Shown here: positions 15,281 to 23,454 of the stretch, piece by piece | Position numbering within the stretch: the stretch's first letter is position 1 | Layout: each line of letters begins with the position of its first letter | NCBI RefSeq assembly: GCF_019458805.1 | Contig: NZ_JAIBOA010000010.1 | Location: 124,001-188,000 of the forward strand | Direction: 5' to 3' | Origin: Actinomadura parmotrematis | GTDB lineage: Bacteria; Actinomycetota; Actinomycetes; Streptosporangiales; Streptosporangiaceae | Length of the DNA stretch: 64,000 bases | The notes under the pieces: model-generated | Databases searched by the model: none | What the model saw: the letters and a program-made list of their open reading frames with translations, nothing else | Told to the model about the DNA's origin: nothing | Made by a program: the position numbers and the translations under genes

Positions 15281-16207
15281 TCACTTCGGCGGCGCGAGCC
15301 CGCCGTCGTCCTCGCGCTCGTCCTTCGGCCCGTCCTCGCGCTCGTCCTTCGGCTCGGCGTGCTCGTCCTCGCGCGCCTCCTCGGCCGCCTCCTCGCGCTT
15401 GTCCCCGGCGTCCGCGGGTGCGTCCGCCGGGGGCGCCGGAGCGGCGGGCGGCTGCTGGACGGGCGGCTGAGCGGGCGGGACGGACGGCGCGCCGCTCCAG
15501 CCGGGCGGCGGCTGCTGCGGCTGGGGCGGCTGCTGCGGGCCCGGCGCGTACTGCGCGCCGGGCGGCGGCGCGTACGGGACGGCCGACGGGTGCTGCGGCA
15601 CGATCGGCATCGGCCCGGTGCCGGGCCGGGGCGGCACGACCGGGATCGGCCCCGTCCCGGGCGCGCCCGCGGGCGTGGCCACACGTGGCCGCGCCAGAAG
15701 GAAGCCGACGAGCGCGCCGATCCCGGCGAGCCAGCCGAACCAGAACCCGAAGCCGAGCCCCTGCGCGAACCCCTGCCACACCGACATGCTGCGCATGGAC
15801 CCCGGGTACTCCAGCACCCACGCGAGCAGCAGCCCGCGGACCAGCCCGGCCACGCCGGCCGCGACGATCGTCGCCCACCAGGCGGCGACGACCGCCCCGA
15901 ACAGGCCGCGCCGCTCGTCGAGGGCGCGGGCGGCGAGGACGGCGAGACCCACCGCGAGCACCAGGAGCAGCAGCACCGTGAAGTCCAGCGACACCACGTA
16001 CAGGAAGGCGCGGTGCCGCGTGCTCCCGGCGGTGAGCCGCCAGACCGGGAACTCCAGCCAGCGGAGGAACTGGCCGCCCGTCCCGCTGTAGCCGACGTCG
16101 TTCCGTAGCAGGGCGTCGTAGAGCCACTGGTTGCCGAAGAGCAGGATCAGCACGACCAGAGGAACAGCCGTGCCGCCGCCGACACCGATCACCCGCCGCA
16201 GAGTCAT
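15281..16207 (-). CDS. Four-helix membrane protein with Pro-rich cytosolic tail
   Basis: The protein has 308 aa. About four hydrophobic helices lie in residues 1-180 (AVPLVVLILLFGNQWLYDAL; LDFTVLLLLVLAVGLAVLAA; GLFGAVVAAWWATIVAAGVA; FGFWFGWLAGIGALVGFLLA). The second half is low complexity: Pro/Gln/Ala-rich repeats of the type PGTGPIPVVPPRPGTGPMPI, then an acidic/basic end (KDEREDGPKDERED). No catalytic domain is recognised. The architecture resembles actinobacterial membrane proteins of unknown role whose disordered tails recruit partners. It follows rpiB's promoter side in the same direction and precedes it by 42 nt, so they may be co-transcribed. Confidence 0.75.
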   Translation of the reverse strand: MTLRRVIGVGGGTAVPLVVLILLFGNQWLYDALLRNDVGYSGTGGQFLRWLEFPVWRLTAGSTRHRAFLYVVSLDFTVLLLLVLAVGLAVLAARALDERRGLFGAVVAAWWATIVAAGVAGLVRGLLLAWVLEYPGSMRSMSVWQGFAQGLGFGFWFGWLAGIGALVGFLLARPRVATPAGAPGTGPIPVVPPRPGTGPMPIVPQHPSAVPYAPPPGAQYAPGPQQPPQPQQPPPGWSGAPSVPPAQPPVQQPPAAPAPPADAPADAGDKREEAAEEAREDEHAEPKDEREDGPKDEREDDGGLAPPK

Positions 16208-16284
16208 GCCGCGGAAGCGTAATAAAGATGCCTCCGCGGCGATAGGGCCGTTGCCGCCCTGTTAGGTCCCGTTCCGGCGGCGGT

Positions 16285-17232
16285 TCAGCCCGCCTGGAGC
16301 ACCGGGAAGCGGAACGCGGGGTCGACCTGGCGCTCCAGGTCCTCGCCGGTGGCGCGGTTGGCCCAGCTCCGGGCGTTCCGGACGTGGAACTCCACGGCCT
16401 GGCGGTGGAACTTGTCCCAGTCCTTGGCGCGGGCGTCCACGGCGGCCAGCATCGTGTCGAGGGCGGCGGTGTTGGCGTCCTCCAGGACGGCGCCGGGCCG
16501 CCCCTGCTCGACGGCGCGCACGGCCGCGGACTGGCCGACCCAGGTGAGCAGGTCGCCGCCGACGTGCTCGCGCAGGTAGGCGACGTCGTCCTCGCTCTGC
16601 ACCTTGTTGCCGACGACCGTGATGGCGACGTCGTAGTCGCGGGCGTGGTCGGTGTACTGGCGGTAGACGCCGACGCCCTTACGGGTCGGCTCGGCCACCA
16701 GGAACATCAGGTCGAAGCGGGTGAACAGGCCGGAGGCGAAGGTGTCGGCGCCCGCGGTCATGTCCACGACGACGTACTCGCCGGGGCCGTCCAGCAGGTG
16801 GTTGAGGTAGAGCTCCACCGCTCCGGTCTTGGAGTGGTAGCAGGCGACGCCAAGGTCCTCGTCGTTGAAGGGGCCGGTGGCGAGCAGGGCGATGCCGTCC
16901 ACCTCGCGGCCGAGGGCGTGCACCGGGTCGTCGCCGCGGAACCGCAGCAGCCGCGAGCCGGCGCCGGGCGGGGTGGTCTTCACCATCGCGGCGGCCGAGG
17001 AGATGAGGGGGTTGTCACCGCGCAGCCAGTCCTTGATGGCGGGCAGGTGGTCGCCCATCGCCGGGACGCGGGCGGCGCGGTCCTCGTCGAGGCCGAGCGC
17101 GACGCCCATGTGCTGGTTGATGTCGGCGTCGATGGCGACGACGGGCAGCCCGCGCGCGGCGAGGTGCCGGGTGAACAGCGACGACAGGGTGGTCTTGCCG
17201 CTGCCGCCCTTGCCGACGAATGCGATCTTCAT
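16285..17232 (-). CDS. CooC/MinD-like P-loop ATPase (metal-insertion type)
   Basis: The protein has 315 aa, from ATG 17232 (MKIAFVGKGGSGKTTL). A deviant Walker A GKGGSGKTT (7-15), VVAIDADINQHMG, the switch/Walker B region EYVVVDMTAGADTF and FLVAEPTRKGVGVYRQY place it in the SIMIBI ATPases nearest to CooC, which helps load nickel into carbon monoxide dehydrogenase. A 15-bp Zur-like palindrome sits 21-35 nt upstream. It lies just downstream of the Ni/Co ECF transporter genes on the same strand. The combined evidence suggests a metal chaperone or maturation ATPase. The client is unknown: no CO dehydrogenase, urease or hydrogenase gene is in the window. Confidence 0.85.
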   Translation of the reverse strand: MKIAFVGKGGSGKTTLSSLFTRHLAARGLPVVAIDADINQHMGVALGLDEDRAARVPAMGDHLPAIKDWLRGDNPLISSAAAMVKTTPPGAGSRLLRFRGDDPVHALGREVDGIALLATGPFNDEDLGVACYHSKTGAVELYLNHLLDGPGEYVVVDMTAGADTFASGLFTRFDLMFLVAEPTRKGVGVYRQYTDHARDYDVAITVVGNKVQSEDDVAYLREHVGGDLLTWVGQSAAVRAVEQGRPGAVLEDANTAALDTMLAAVDARAKDWDKFHRQAVEFHVRNARSWANRATGEDLERQVDPAFRFPVLQAG

Positions 17233-17252
17233 GCGTGCCCCCGATTCGGATA

Positions 17253-17267
17253 TGAAAACCATTGCCA
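17253..17267. promoter_or_regulatory. Candidate Zur box
   Basis: TGGCAATGGTTTTCA (minus strand) matches the Streptomyces Zur consensus TGAAAATGATTTTCA, as I recall it, at 12 of 15 positions. It is placed 21-35 nt before the ATG of the CooC-like ATPase. Zinc control is an inference. Confidence 0.5.
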
Positions 17268-17334
17268 TTGTCGAGCGAGCAGTCTTCCCCAGGCGGCCGG
17301 GCGAAGCAAGCAGAATCCCCGAGAAAGGCGCTGG

Positions 17335-18111
17335 TCAGCGCGGGCGCGCGGCGGCCGCGGCCGGGTCGAACCCGAACGGCAGCTCCAGCCGGTGCTCGCG
17401 GAGCAGCTCCTCGTCGGCGAGCAGGTCCAGGGTGGGCCCGTCGGCGGCGATGACGCCGCCCGACAGGATCAGCGACCGGGGGCAGAGCTCGGCGGCGTAG
17501 GGGATGTCGTGGGTGACCATCAGCACGGTCACGTCCAGCGAGCGCAGGACGTCGGCGAGCTCGCGGCGGCTCGCCGGGTCCAGGTTGGACGACGGCTCGT
17601 CCAGCACCAGGATCTCCGGCTCCATCGCCAGGACCGTCGCGACGGCGACGCGGCGGCGCTGCCCGAAGCTGAGGTGCTGCGGCGGCCGGTCCGCGACGTG
17701 GCCCATGCCGACCCGCTCCAGGGCGGCGGCGACGCGGCGGTCCAGCTCCTCGCCGCGCAGCCCGAGGTTGGCGGGGCCGAAGGCCACGTCCTCGCGGACG
17801 GTCGGCATGAAGAGCTGGTCGTCGGGGTCCTGGAAGACGACGCCGACGCGGCGGCGGATCTCCCGGAGCGCCTTCTTGTCCCTGGCGTCCACCGCCAGGC
17901 CGCCGACGCGGACGGTGCCGAGGCCGCCGCCGAGGATGCCGTTCAGGTGCAGCACCAGGGTCGTCTTGCCGGCGCCGTTCGGGCCGAGCAGCGCGACGCG
18001 CTCGCCCCGGCCGACGACGGCGTTCACGCCGAACAGCGCCTGCGTCCCGTCGGGGTAGGCGTAGGCGAGGCCGCTGACCTCCAGGGACGGGACGGCGTCC
18101 GGTGCGCTCAT
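17335..18111 (-). CDS. cbiO: Ni/Co ECF transporter ATPase
   Basis: The protein has 258 aa with one ABC domain: Walker A LLGPNGAGKTTLVLHLNG (41-58), Q-loop VVFQDPDDQLFMP, signature LSFGQRRRVAVA, Walker B ILVLDEPSSNLDP and a switch His in VTHDIPYA. The signature has LSFGQ instead of LSGGQ, as is usual in CbiO/NikO. The ATG overlaps the stop of cbiQ (ATGA). It powers uptake of Co2+ or Ni2+ with CbiM, N and Q. The upstream Nur-like operator favours nickel, while the long cobalamin cluster at 54-64 kb would suit cobalt, so specificity is open. Confidence 0.93.
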   Translation of the reverse strand: MSAPDAVPSLEVSGLAYAYPDGTQALFGVNAVVGRGERVALLGPNGAGKTTLVLHLNGILGGGLGTVRVGGLAVDARDKKALREIRRRVGVVFQDPDDQLFMPTVREDVAFGPANLGLRGEELDRRVAAALERVGMGHVADRPPQHLSFGQRRRVAVATVLAMEPEILVLDEPSSNLDPASRRELADVLRSLDVTVLMVTHDIPYAAELCPRSLILSGGVIAADGPTLDLLADEELLREHRLELPFGFDPAAAAARPR

Positions 18112-18872
18112 GGCACCATCCAAGCAGCCGCCGCGACCAGCGCCGCGGCGGCGGGCAGCGCGGCGGCCGCCGCCCACTGGACGCCGGTCGCGCCGACGTC
18201 GGCGAGGGCGGGCATCCGGCCGTCGTAGCCGCGGCTCACCATGGCGAGGTGGACGCGCTCGCCGCGCTCGTAGGAGCGCAGGAACAGCGCCCCGACCGAC
18301 CGGGCGAGGACGCCGGTGGCGCGCAGGTCGCGGGCCTCGAAGCCGCGCGCGGCGCGGGCGGTGCGCATGCGGCCGAGCTCGGCGGTGACGACGTCGCCGT
18401 AGCGCAGCATGAAGGTGGCGATCTGGGTGATGAGCTGCGGCATCCGGAGCCGCTCGACGCCGAGCAGCAGGACGCGCGGCTCGGTCGTGGCGGCCAGCAG
18501 GATCGAGGCGATGACGCCGAGGGTGCCCTTGGCGAGGATGTTCCAGGCGCTCCAGAGGCCGCTCTGGCTGAGCGCGACGCCGAGCACCTCGGTGCGCGGC
18601 CCGTTGGCGACGAACGGCATGAGCAGCGCGAACGCGACGAACGGCACCTCGATCACCACCCGGCGCGCGACGGTGGCGAGGGGCACGCGCGCGGCGACCG
18701 CGACGGCCGCGAGCAGCGCCGCGTAGAGCGCGAAGGCCCAGACGCGGTGCGCCGGCGTCGCGACGACCAGCAGCACGAACGCCAGCAGCGCGACGAGCTT
18801 GCACTGCGGCGGCAGCCGGTGCACCGGCGAGGTGCCGGGCAGGTAGAGCCGGTGCGCGTGCCCCGCGCCCAC
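18108..18872 (-). CDS. cbiQ: Ni/Co ECF transporter T-component
   Basis: The protein has 254 aa, from a GTG set directly after the stop of cbiN. It has about five membrane helices. The coupling motifs for the ATPase are the ARG-containing helices ELGRMRTARAARGFEARD and ERVHLAMVSRGYDGRMP, matching the A-R-G signature of EcfT/CbiQ. HRLPPQCKLVALLAFVLL at the N-terminus is typical. It links the substrate-binding CbiM/CbiN pair to CbiO in the membrane. Confidence 0.93.
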   Translation of the reverse strand: MGAGHAHRLYLPGTSPVHRLPPQCKLVALLAFVLLVVATPAHRVWAFALYAALLAAVAVAARVPLATVARRVVIEVPFVAFALLMPFVANGPRTEVLGVALSQSGLWSAWNILAKGTLGVIASILLAATTEPRVLLLGVERLRMPQLITQIATFMLRYGDVVTAELGRMRTARAARGFEARDLRATGVLARSVGALFLRSYERGERVHLAMVSRGYDGRMPALADVGATGVQWAAAAALPAAAALVAAAAWMVP

Positions 18873-19214
18873 CTAGGCGTCCTGCCCGGGACGGGCCTGC
18901 TGGGGCGTGGCGTGCGTGCCGCGCCGCCGCACCACCCAGAACAGGCCGCCGCCGAGGGCGAGCACGACGCCGACGCCGATGACGCCGGACAGGCCGCCCG
19001 ACAGCCGCGCGTCGGTGACCCCCTTGACGCCGTAGTCGGCGAGCGGGGAGTCCTTCATGGAGTGGTCCCTGGAGTGGGCGTCGACGCCCTTGTCCGCCGA
19101 CACCTTCTCCAGGCCGTCGGGGCTGGAGCTCGCGTAGTGGCTGACGAACCCCGCGAGGACCAGCGAGACCAGCAGGAAGCCGATCAGGAAACGCCCGCTC
19201 TTCATGTGCCTCAC
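18873..19214 (-). CDS. cbiN: Ni/Co ECF transporter accessory protein with PDGLE domain
   Basis: The protein has 113 aa. It has an N-terminal helix (FLIGFLLVSLVLAGFVSHYA), then the diagnostic SSSPDGLEKVS loop (PDGLE domain, close to the metal site of CbiM), a short outside segment rich in Asp/His/Lys and a second helix (LSGVIGVGVVLALGGGLFWVV). The GTG at 19214 overlaps the cbiM stop; ATG 19205 behind GAGG is an equally good start. PDGLE proteins replace CbiN in many Ni/Co transporters. Confidence 0.9.
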   Translation of the reverse strand: MRHMKSGRFLIGFLLVSLVLAGFVSHYASSSPDGLEKVSADKGVDAHSRDHSMKDSPLADYGVKGVTDARLSGGLSGVIGVGVVLALGGGLFWVVRRRGTHATPQQARPGQDA

Positions 19215-19897
19215 GCCCTCGCCGGCTCGACGTGCAGTTCCAGGGACTTCGCGACGCCGCGGGCGCCGTGCACCAGGTCCGGCCGGACGGCCAGCACGCT
19301 GGACACCGTGATCGCGGTGATCACGGCCTCGCCGATGCCGATCAGCACGTGCACGCCGACCATCGCGGCGGCGACCTTGCCGACCGACACGTCCGCGGTG
19401 CCGCCGATCGCGTAGATCAGCGTGAAGGCGACGGCGGCGGCCGGCACCGAGACGAGCGCGGCCGCGAACGAGGCGGCCGTCACCGACGCGCGGCTGCGCG
19501 GCAGCACCCGCAGCAGCAGCCGGAACACGCCGTAGCCGACCAGGACCGTGACGAGCGCCATGTTGATGATGTTGACGCCGAGGGCGGTGAGGCCGCCGTC
19601 GGCGAACAGCAGCCCCTGCACGAGCAGCACCACCGAGACGCAGAGCACGCCGGTGTAGGGCCCGACCAGGATGGCCGCCAGGGTGCCGCCGAGCAGGTGC
19701 CCGCTCGTGCCCGAGGCGACCGGGAAGTTCAGCATCTGGGCGGCGAAGATGAACGCCGCGGTGAGGCCGGCGAGCGGCGCCGTCCGGTCGTCCAGCTCGC
19801 GGCGGGCGCCGCGGAGCGCCACCGCCACCCCGGCCACGGCCACCGCGCCGGCCGCGATCGAGACCGGGGCGTCGATGAATCCGTCCGGTACGTGCAC
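19211..19897 (-). CDS. cbiM: Ni/Co ECF transporter S-component
   Basis: The protein has 228 aa. It begins MHVPDGFIDAPVSIAAGAVA. The Met1-His2 N-terminus with VPDGF is the metal-binding signature of CbiM/NikM, where the amino terminus and His2 coordinate Ni2+ or Co2+. Six to seven membrane helices follow, with NFPVASGTSGHLLGG (further conserved ligand region) and GVNIINMALV. It is the first gene of a four-gene unit (M, N, Q, O) with overlapping or abutting junctions. A Nur-like TTGC repeat lies 56-78 nt upstream. Confidence 0.95.
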   Translation of the reverse strand: MHVPDGFIDAPVSIAAGAVAVAGVAVALRGARRELDDRTAPLAGLTAAFIFAAQMLNFPVASGTSGHLLGGTLAAILVGPYTGVLCVSVVLLVQGLLFADGGLTALGVNIINMALVTVLVGYGVFRLLLRVLPRSRASVTAASFAAALVSVPAAAVAFTLIYAIGGTADVSVGKVAAAMVGVHVLIGIGEAVITAITVSSVLAVRPDLVHGARGVAKSLELHVEPARA

Positions 19898-19952
19898 TCA
19901 GCTCACCGTCCTACCTGTTCCTGCAGATAGGACCAGTCTGGAGGCAGTCCTG

Positions 19953-19975
19953 TCGCAAATGCAACCGGCTCGCAA
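19953..19975 (-). promoter_or_regulatory. Candidate Nur (nickel) operator of cbiMNQO
   Basis: On the minus strand it reads TTGCGA-GCCGG-TTGCAT directly followed by TTGCGA. The first two hexamers match the Streptomyces Nur pattern TTGCAA-N5-TTGCAA, as I recall it, with one mismatch each. It is 56-78 nt before the cbiM start. Confidence 0.55.
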
Positions 19976-20034
19976 TAGGCCGGCCGGTGACCGCCCCCCG
20001 AGGCGGTCACCGGGTCCGGGGGATCCGCGCGGGA

Positions 20035-20652
20035 TCAGTCGAAGATCGGGTCGCGGGTGCGGGTGCGCTTCAGCTCGAAGAAGCCGTCCACCGAGGCGGC
20101 CGCCACCACGCCGTCGAACAGCTTCAGCGCCTGGTCGCCGCGCGGGACCGGGGTGATCACCGGGCCGAAGAACGCCGACCCCTCGACCTCGATCACCGGG
20201 GTGCCGACCTCCTCGCCGACCCGGTCGATGCCGTCCTTGTGCGAGGCGCGCAGGGCCTCGTCGTAGTCGGTGGAGTCGGCGGCCTCGGCCAGCTCGGGGT
20301 CCAGGCCGGCGGCGGTGAGCGCGGCCCGGAACAGGTCCTTGTCCAGCTCGGCCTTGTCGTGGTGGCGGCGGGTGCCGAGCTCGGTGTAGAGCCGGCCGAG
20401 CACCTCCGGGCCGTACTTCTGCTCGGCGGCGATGCACACCCGCACCGGGCCCCACGCCTTCGTCAGCATCTCCCGGTAGGCGTCGGGGATGTCCTTGTCC
20501 TCGTTCAGGACCGCGAGGCTCATCACGTGCCAGTGCACGTCGATCGGCCGCTGGTCGTTCACCTCGTGGATCCAGCGCGAGGTGATCCAGGCCCACGGGC
20601 AGAGCGGGTCGAACCAGAAGTCGACGCGCTGCGGGGCGTCCTGCGTGGTCAT
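20035..20652 (-). CDS. Rv2466c-like DsbA-family thioredoxin-fold protein (mycothiol-dependent nitroreductase type)
   Basis: The protein has 205 aa. It has a thioredoxin fold with an inserted helical domain: VDFWFDPLCPWAWITSRWIHEV at the N-terminus (active-site motif around Cys18), TRRHHDKAELDKDLFRAAL and GTPVIEVEGSAFFGPVITPVPRG (cis-Pro loop). In M. tuberculosis Rv2466c the motif is CPWC; here it is CPWA, so only the nucleophilic Cys remains. This would suit a monothiol, mycothiol-linked mechanism. Rv2466c reduces nitro compounds with mycothiol during oxidative stress. The gene is divergent from pepN, as in mycobacteria. Confidence 0.88.
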   Translation of the reverse strand: MTTQDAPQRVDFWFDPLCPWAWITSRWIHEVNDQRPIDVHWHVMSLAVLNEDKDIPDAYREMLTKAWGPVRVCIAAEQKYGPEVLGRLYTELGTRRHHDKAELDKDLFRAALTAAGLDPELAEAADSTDYDEALRASHKDGIDRVGEEVGTPVIEVEGSAFFGPVITPVPRGDQALKLFDGVVAAASVDGFFELKRTRTRDPIFD

Positions 20653-20830
20653 GGCGGTCTCCTAGTCACGGGTCGAGCGTCAACCATCGGCAACCGCGCC
20701 GCCCCGGCGGCCATTCCCGGCCGCGCCGCACCGGCCGGAACGGGGGCACCGCCGCCGCGCCGCGCCCCCGGGCGGCCCCCGCGGTTGGTAGACATGGGGG
20801 AACCACGAACCGAAAGAGCAAGGAGTCCCT

Positions 20831-23362
20831 GTGGCAGGCAACCTCACGCGCGACGAGGCGCGGGAACGGGCCAGGCTGCTGACCGTCGCGTCGTACACGG
20901 TCGAGCTGGACCTGACGAAGGGGGCCGAGCGGTTCGGCTCCACCACCGTGATCAGGTTCGGCTGCGCCGAGCCGGGCGCCGCCAGCTTCGTCGACCTGCA
21001 CGGCGGCGCGGTGCACGAGGTCACCCTGAACGGCACCGCGCTCGACCCGGCGTCCTACGACGCCGCCAAGGGCCGGATCCCGCTGCCGGACCTCGCCGCC
21101 GACAACGAGCTCCGGGTCGTCGCCGACGCGACCTACTCGCGGTCGGGCGAGGGCCTGCACCGCTTCGTGGACCCCGTCGACCAGAGCGTCTACCTGTACT
21201 CGCAGTTCGAGACGGCCGACGCGCACCGCATGTACACCTGCTTCGACCAGCCCGACCTCAAGGCGACCTTCGAGCTGACGGTCACCGCCCCCGAGGGCTG
21301 GGAGGTCGTCACCAACGAAGCCGCCGATGCGGCCGAGGGCGGCCGCTGGCACTTCCCCCCGACCCCCGAGATCTCCACCTACATCACCGCGCTCGTCGCC
21401 GGCCCGTACCACGTCGTCCGCGACGAGTACCGCCGCGAGGACGGCACGACGATCCCGCTCGGCGTGTACTGCCGCGCCTCGCTCGCCGAGTTCCTGGACG
21501 CCGACGCCATCGTGGACGTCACCCGCCAGGGCTTCGCGTTCTTCGAGAAGGTCTTCGACCGGGCCTACCCGTTCACCAAGTACGACCAGCTCTTCGTGCC
21601 CGAGTTCAACGCCGGCGCGATGGAGAACGCGGGCTGCGTGACGTTCCTGGAGGACTACGTCTTCCGGTCGCGCGTCACCGACGCCGCCTACGAGCGCCGC
21701 GCCGAGACGATCCTGCACGAGATGGCGCACATGTGGTTCGGCGACCTCGTCACCATGCGCTGGTGGGACGACCTGTGGCTGAACGAGTCGTTCGCCACCT
21801 ACATGAGCGTGCTCTGCCAGGCCGAGGCCACCAAGTGGACCTCGTCGTGGACGACGTTCGCCAACGTGGAGAAGGCGTGGGCGTACCGGCAGGACCAGCT
21901 GCCGTCCACGCACCCGATCTCGGCGGACATCCCCGACATCCGCGCCGTGGAGATCAACTTCGACGGCATCACGTACGCCAAGGGCGCGAGCGTGCTGAAG
22001 CAGCTCGTCGCCTACGTCGGCCGCGACAACTTCCTGGAGGGCGTGCGCCGCTACTTCCAGCAGCACGCCTGGGGCAACACCACCCTCGCCGACCTGCTCG
22101 GGCCGCTGGAGAAGACCTCCGGCCGCGACCTGGCGTCCTGGTCCAAGGAGTGGCTGGAGACCGCCGGCGTCAACACCCTGCGCCCCTCCTACGAGGTCGA
22201 CGGCGACGGGAACTTCACGTCGTTCACGGTGCTGCAGGAGGCCAAGGCCGACTACCCGACGCTGCGGTCGCACCGCGTCGCGATCGGCCTGTACGACCGC
22301 ACCGCCGAGGGCATCGTGCGCCGCGACCGGATCGAGCTGGACGTGTCCGGTCCCCGCACCGACGTCGCCGAGCTCGTCGGCGTGAAGCGCCCCGACCTGG
22401 TGCTGGTCAACGACGACGACCTCACCTACGCCAAGGTCCGCCTGGACGAGCACTCGCTCGCCACCCTCGTGGACGGCATCGGCGACATCCGCGACGGCCT
22501 GCCGCGCGCCCTCTGCTGGTCGGCGGCGTGGGACATGACCCGCGACGCCGAGATGTCGACCCGCGACTACGTGCGGCTCGTCGTCAAGGGCGCGGGCGCC
22601 GTCACCGACATCACCGTCGCGCAGACGCTGCTCCGCCAGGCCCGCACGGCCGTCCAGCAGTACGCCGACCCGGCGTGGCGGCCCGAGGGCCTGAAGCTGA
22701 TGGCGGACGCCCTGTACGAGATGGCGAAGGGCGCCGAGCCCGGCTCGGACTTCCAGCTCGCCTACCTCCAGGCGTTCGCGGCGGCGGCGACCTCCGACGA
22801 GCACCTGGCGTTCGTCGCCGGGCTGCTGGACGGCTCGGCGTCGCTGGACGGCCTCACCGTGGACACCGACCTGCGGTGGGCGCTGCTCCGCCGCCTCGTC
22901 GTCACCGGCAAGGCCGGCAAGGACCGGGTGGACGCCGAGCTGCGCCGCGACCCGACCGCCGCCGGCGAGCGGCAGGCCGCGGGCGCGGTCGCCTCCATCC
23001 CGGACCCGGAGGCCAAGGCCGCCGCCTGGGCGAAGATCATCTCCGGGGAGCTGCCGAACGCGGTCTACCGCGCGACGCTCGGCGGGTTCGTCGACCCCGA
23101 CCACGTGGAGCTGCTCGTCCCCTACGTGGACGCCTACTTCGCCGAGATCGGCCGGATCTGGACGGAGTGGAGCAGCGACATGTCCCAGACGTTCGCCGAG
23201 GTCGCCTACCCCTTCCTGGTCATCGAGCAGTCGACGGTGGACCGCACCGACGCCTACATCGCCGACCAGGCGCCGCCGGCCGCCCTCGTCCGGCTGCTGT
23301 CGGAGGGCCGCGACGGCGTGGTGCGCGCGCTGCGCGCCCGCGCCAAGGACGCCGCGTCCTGA
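20831..23362 (+). CDS. pepN: Aminopeptidase N (M1 metallopeptidase)
   Basis: The protein has 843 aa, from a GTG after AAGGAG. The N-domain is a beta saddle (to about 190). The exopeptidase motif GAMEN is near 261, followed by the zinc motif HEMAHMWFGD (His297, Glu298, His301) with the third ligand Glu in NESFATYMS (about 319). The catalytic Tyr region and an ERAP1-like C-terminal helical domain (about 510-840) follow. It is full length for actinobacterial PepN and cytosolic, with no signal peptide. It releases N-terminal residues from peptides in protein turnover. A perfect hairpin terminator lies just after the stop. It is divergent from the Rv2466c-like gene. Confidence 0.96.
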   Translation: MAGNLTRDEARERARLLTVASYTVELDLTKGAERFGSTTVIRFGCAEPGAASFVDLHGGAVHEVTLNGTALDPASYDAAKGRIPLPDLAADNELRVVADATYSRSGEGLHRFVDPVDQSVYLYSQFETADAHRMYTCFDQPDLKATFELTVTAPEGWEVVTNEAADAAEGGRWHFPPTPEISTYITALVAGPYHVVRDEYRREDGTTIPLGVYCRASLAEFLDADAIVDVTRQGFAFFEKVFDRAYPFTKYDQLFVPEFNAGAMENAGCVTFLEDYVFRSRVTDAAYERRAETILHEMAHMWFGDLVTMRWWDDLWLNESFATYMSVLCQAEATKWTSSWTTFANVEKAWAYRQDQLPSTHPISADIPDIRAVEINFDGITYAKGASVLKQLVAYVGRDNFLEGVRRYFQQHAWGNTTLADLLGPLEKTSGRDLASWSKEWLETAGVNTLRPSYEVDGDGNFTSFTVLQEAKADYPTLRSHRVAIGLYDRTAEGIVRRDRIELDVSGPRTDVAELVGVKRPDLVLVNDDDLTYAKVRLDEHSLATLVDGIGDIRDGLPRALCWSAAWDMTRDAEMSTRDYVRLVVKGAGAVTDITVAQTLLRQARTAVQQYADPAWRPEGLKLMADALYEMAKGAEPGSDFQLAYLQAFAAAATSDEHLAFVAGLLDGSASLDGLTVDTDLRWALLRRLVVTGKAGKDRVDAELRRDPTAAGERQAAGAVASIPDPEAKAAAWAKIISGELPNAVYRATLGGFVDPDHVELLVPYVDAYFAEIGRIWTEWSSDMSQTFAEVAYPFLVIEQSTVDRTDAYIADQAPPAALVRLLSEGRDGVVRALRARAKDAAS

Positions 23363-23368
23363 CCCCGC

Positions 23369-23403
23369 AAGGCCCCGCGGACCGCACCGGTCCGCGGGGC
23401 CTT
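23369..23403 (+). terminator. Hairpin terminator after pepN
   Basis: The stem is a perfect 15 bp (AAGGCCCCGCGGACC and complement) with a GCACC loop, starting 7 nt after the pepN stop. Confidence 0.8.
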
Positions 23404-23454
23404 CCGGGCTCCCTCTTGACGACCGAGCGAACGCGCCCTGGAAGGCTGGTCTTC

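Noticed and set aside
19987..23454. Very long plus-strand frame leading into the unknown 328-aa gene
   Set aside because: It is antisense to the Rv2466c-like gene and out of frame with pepN, whose frame has clear M1 peptidase motifs. Only the part after GTG 23455 reads as protein.
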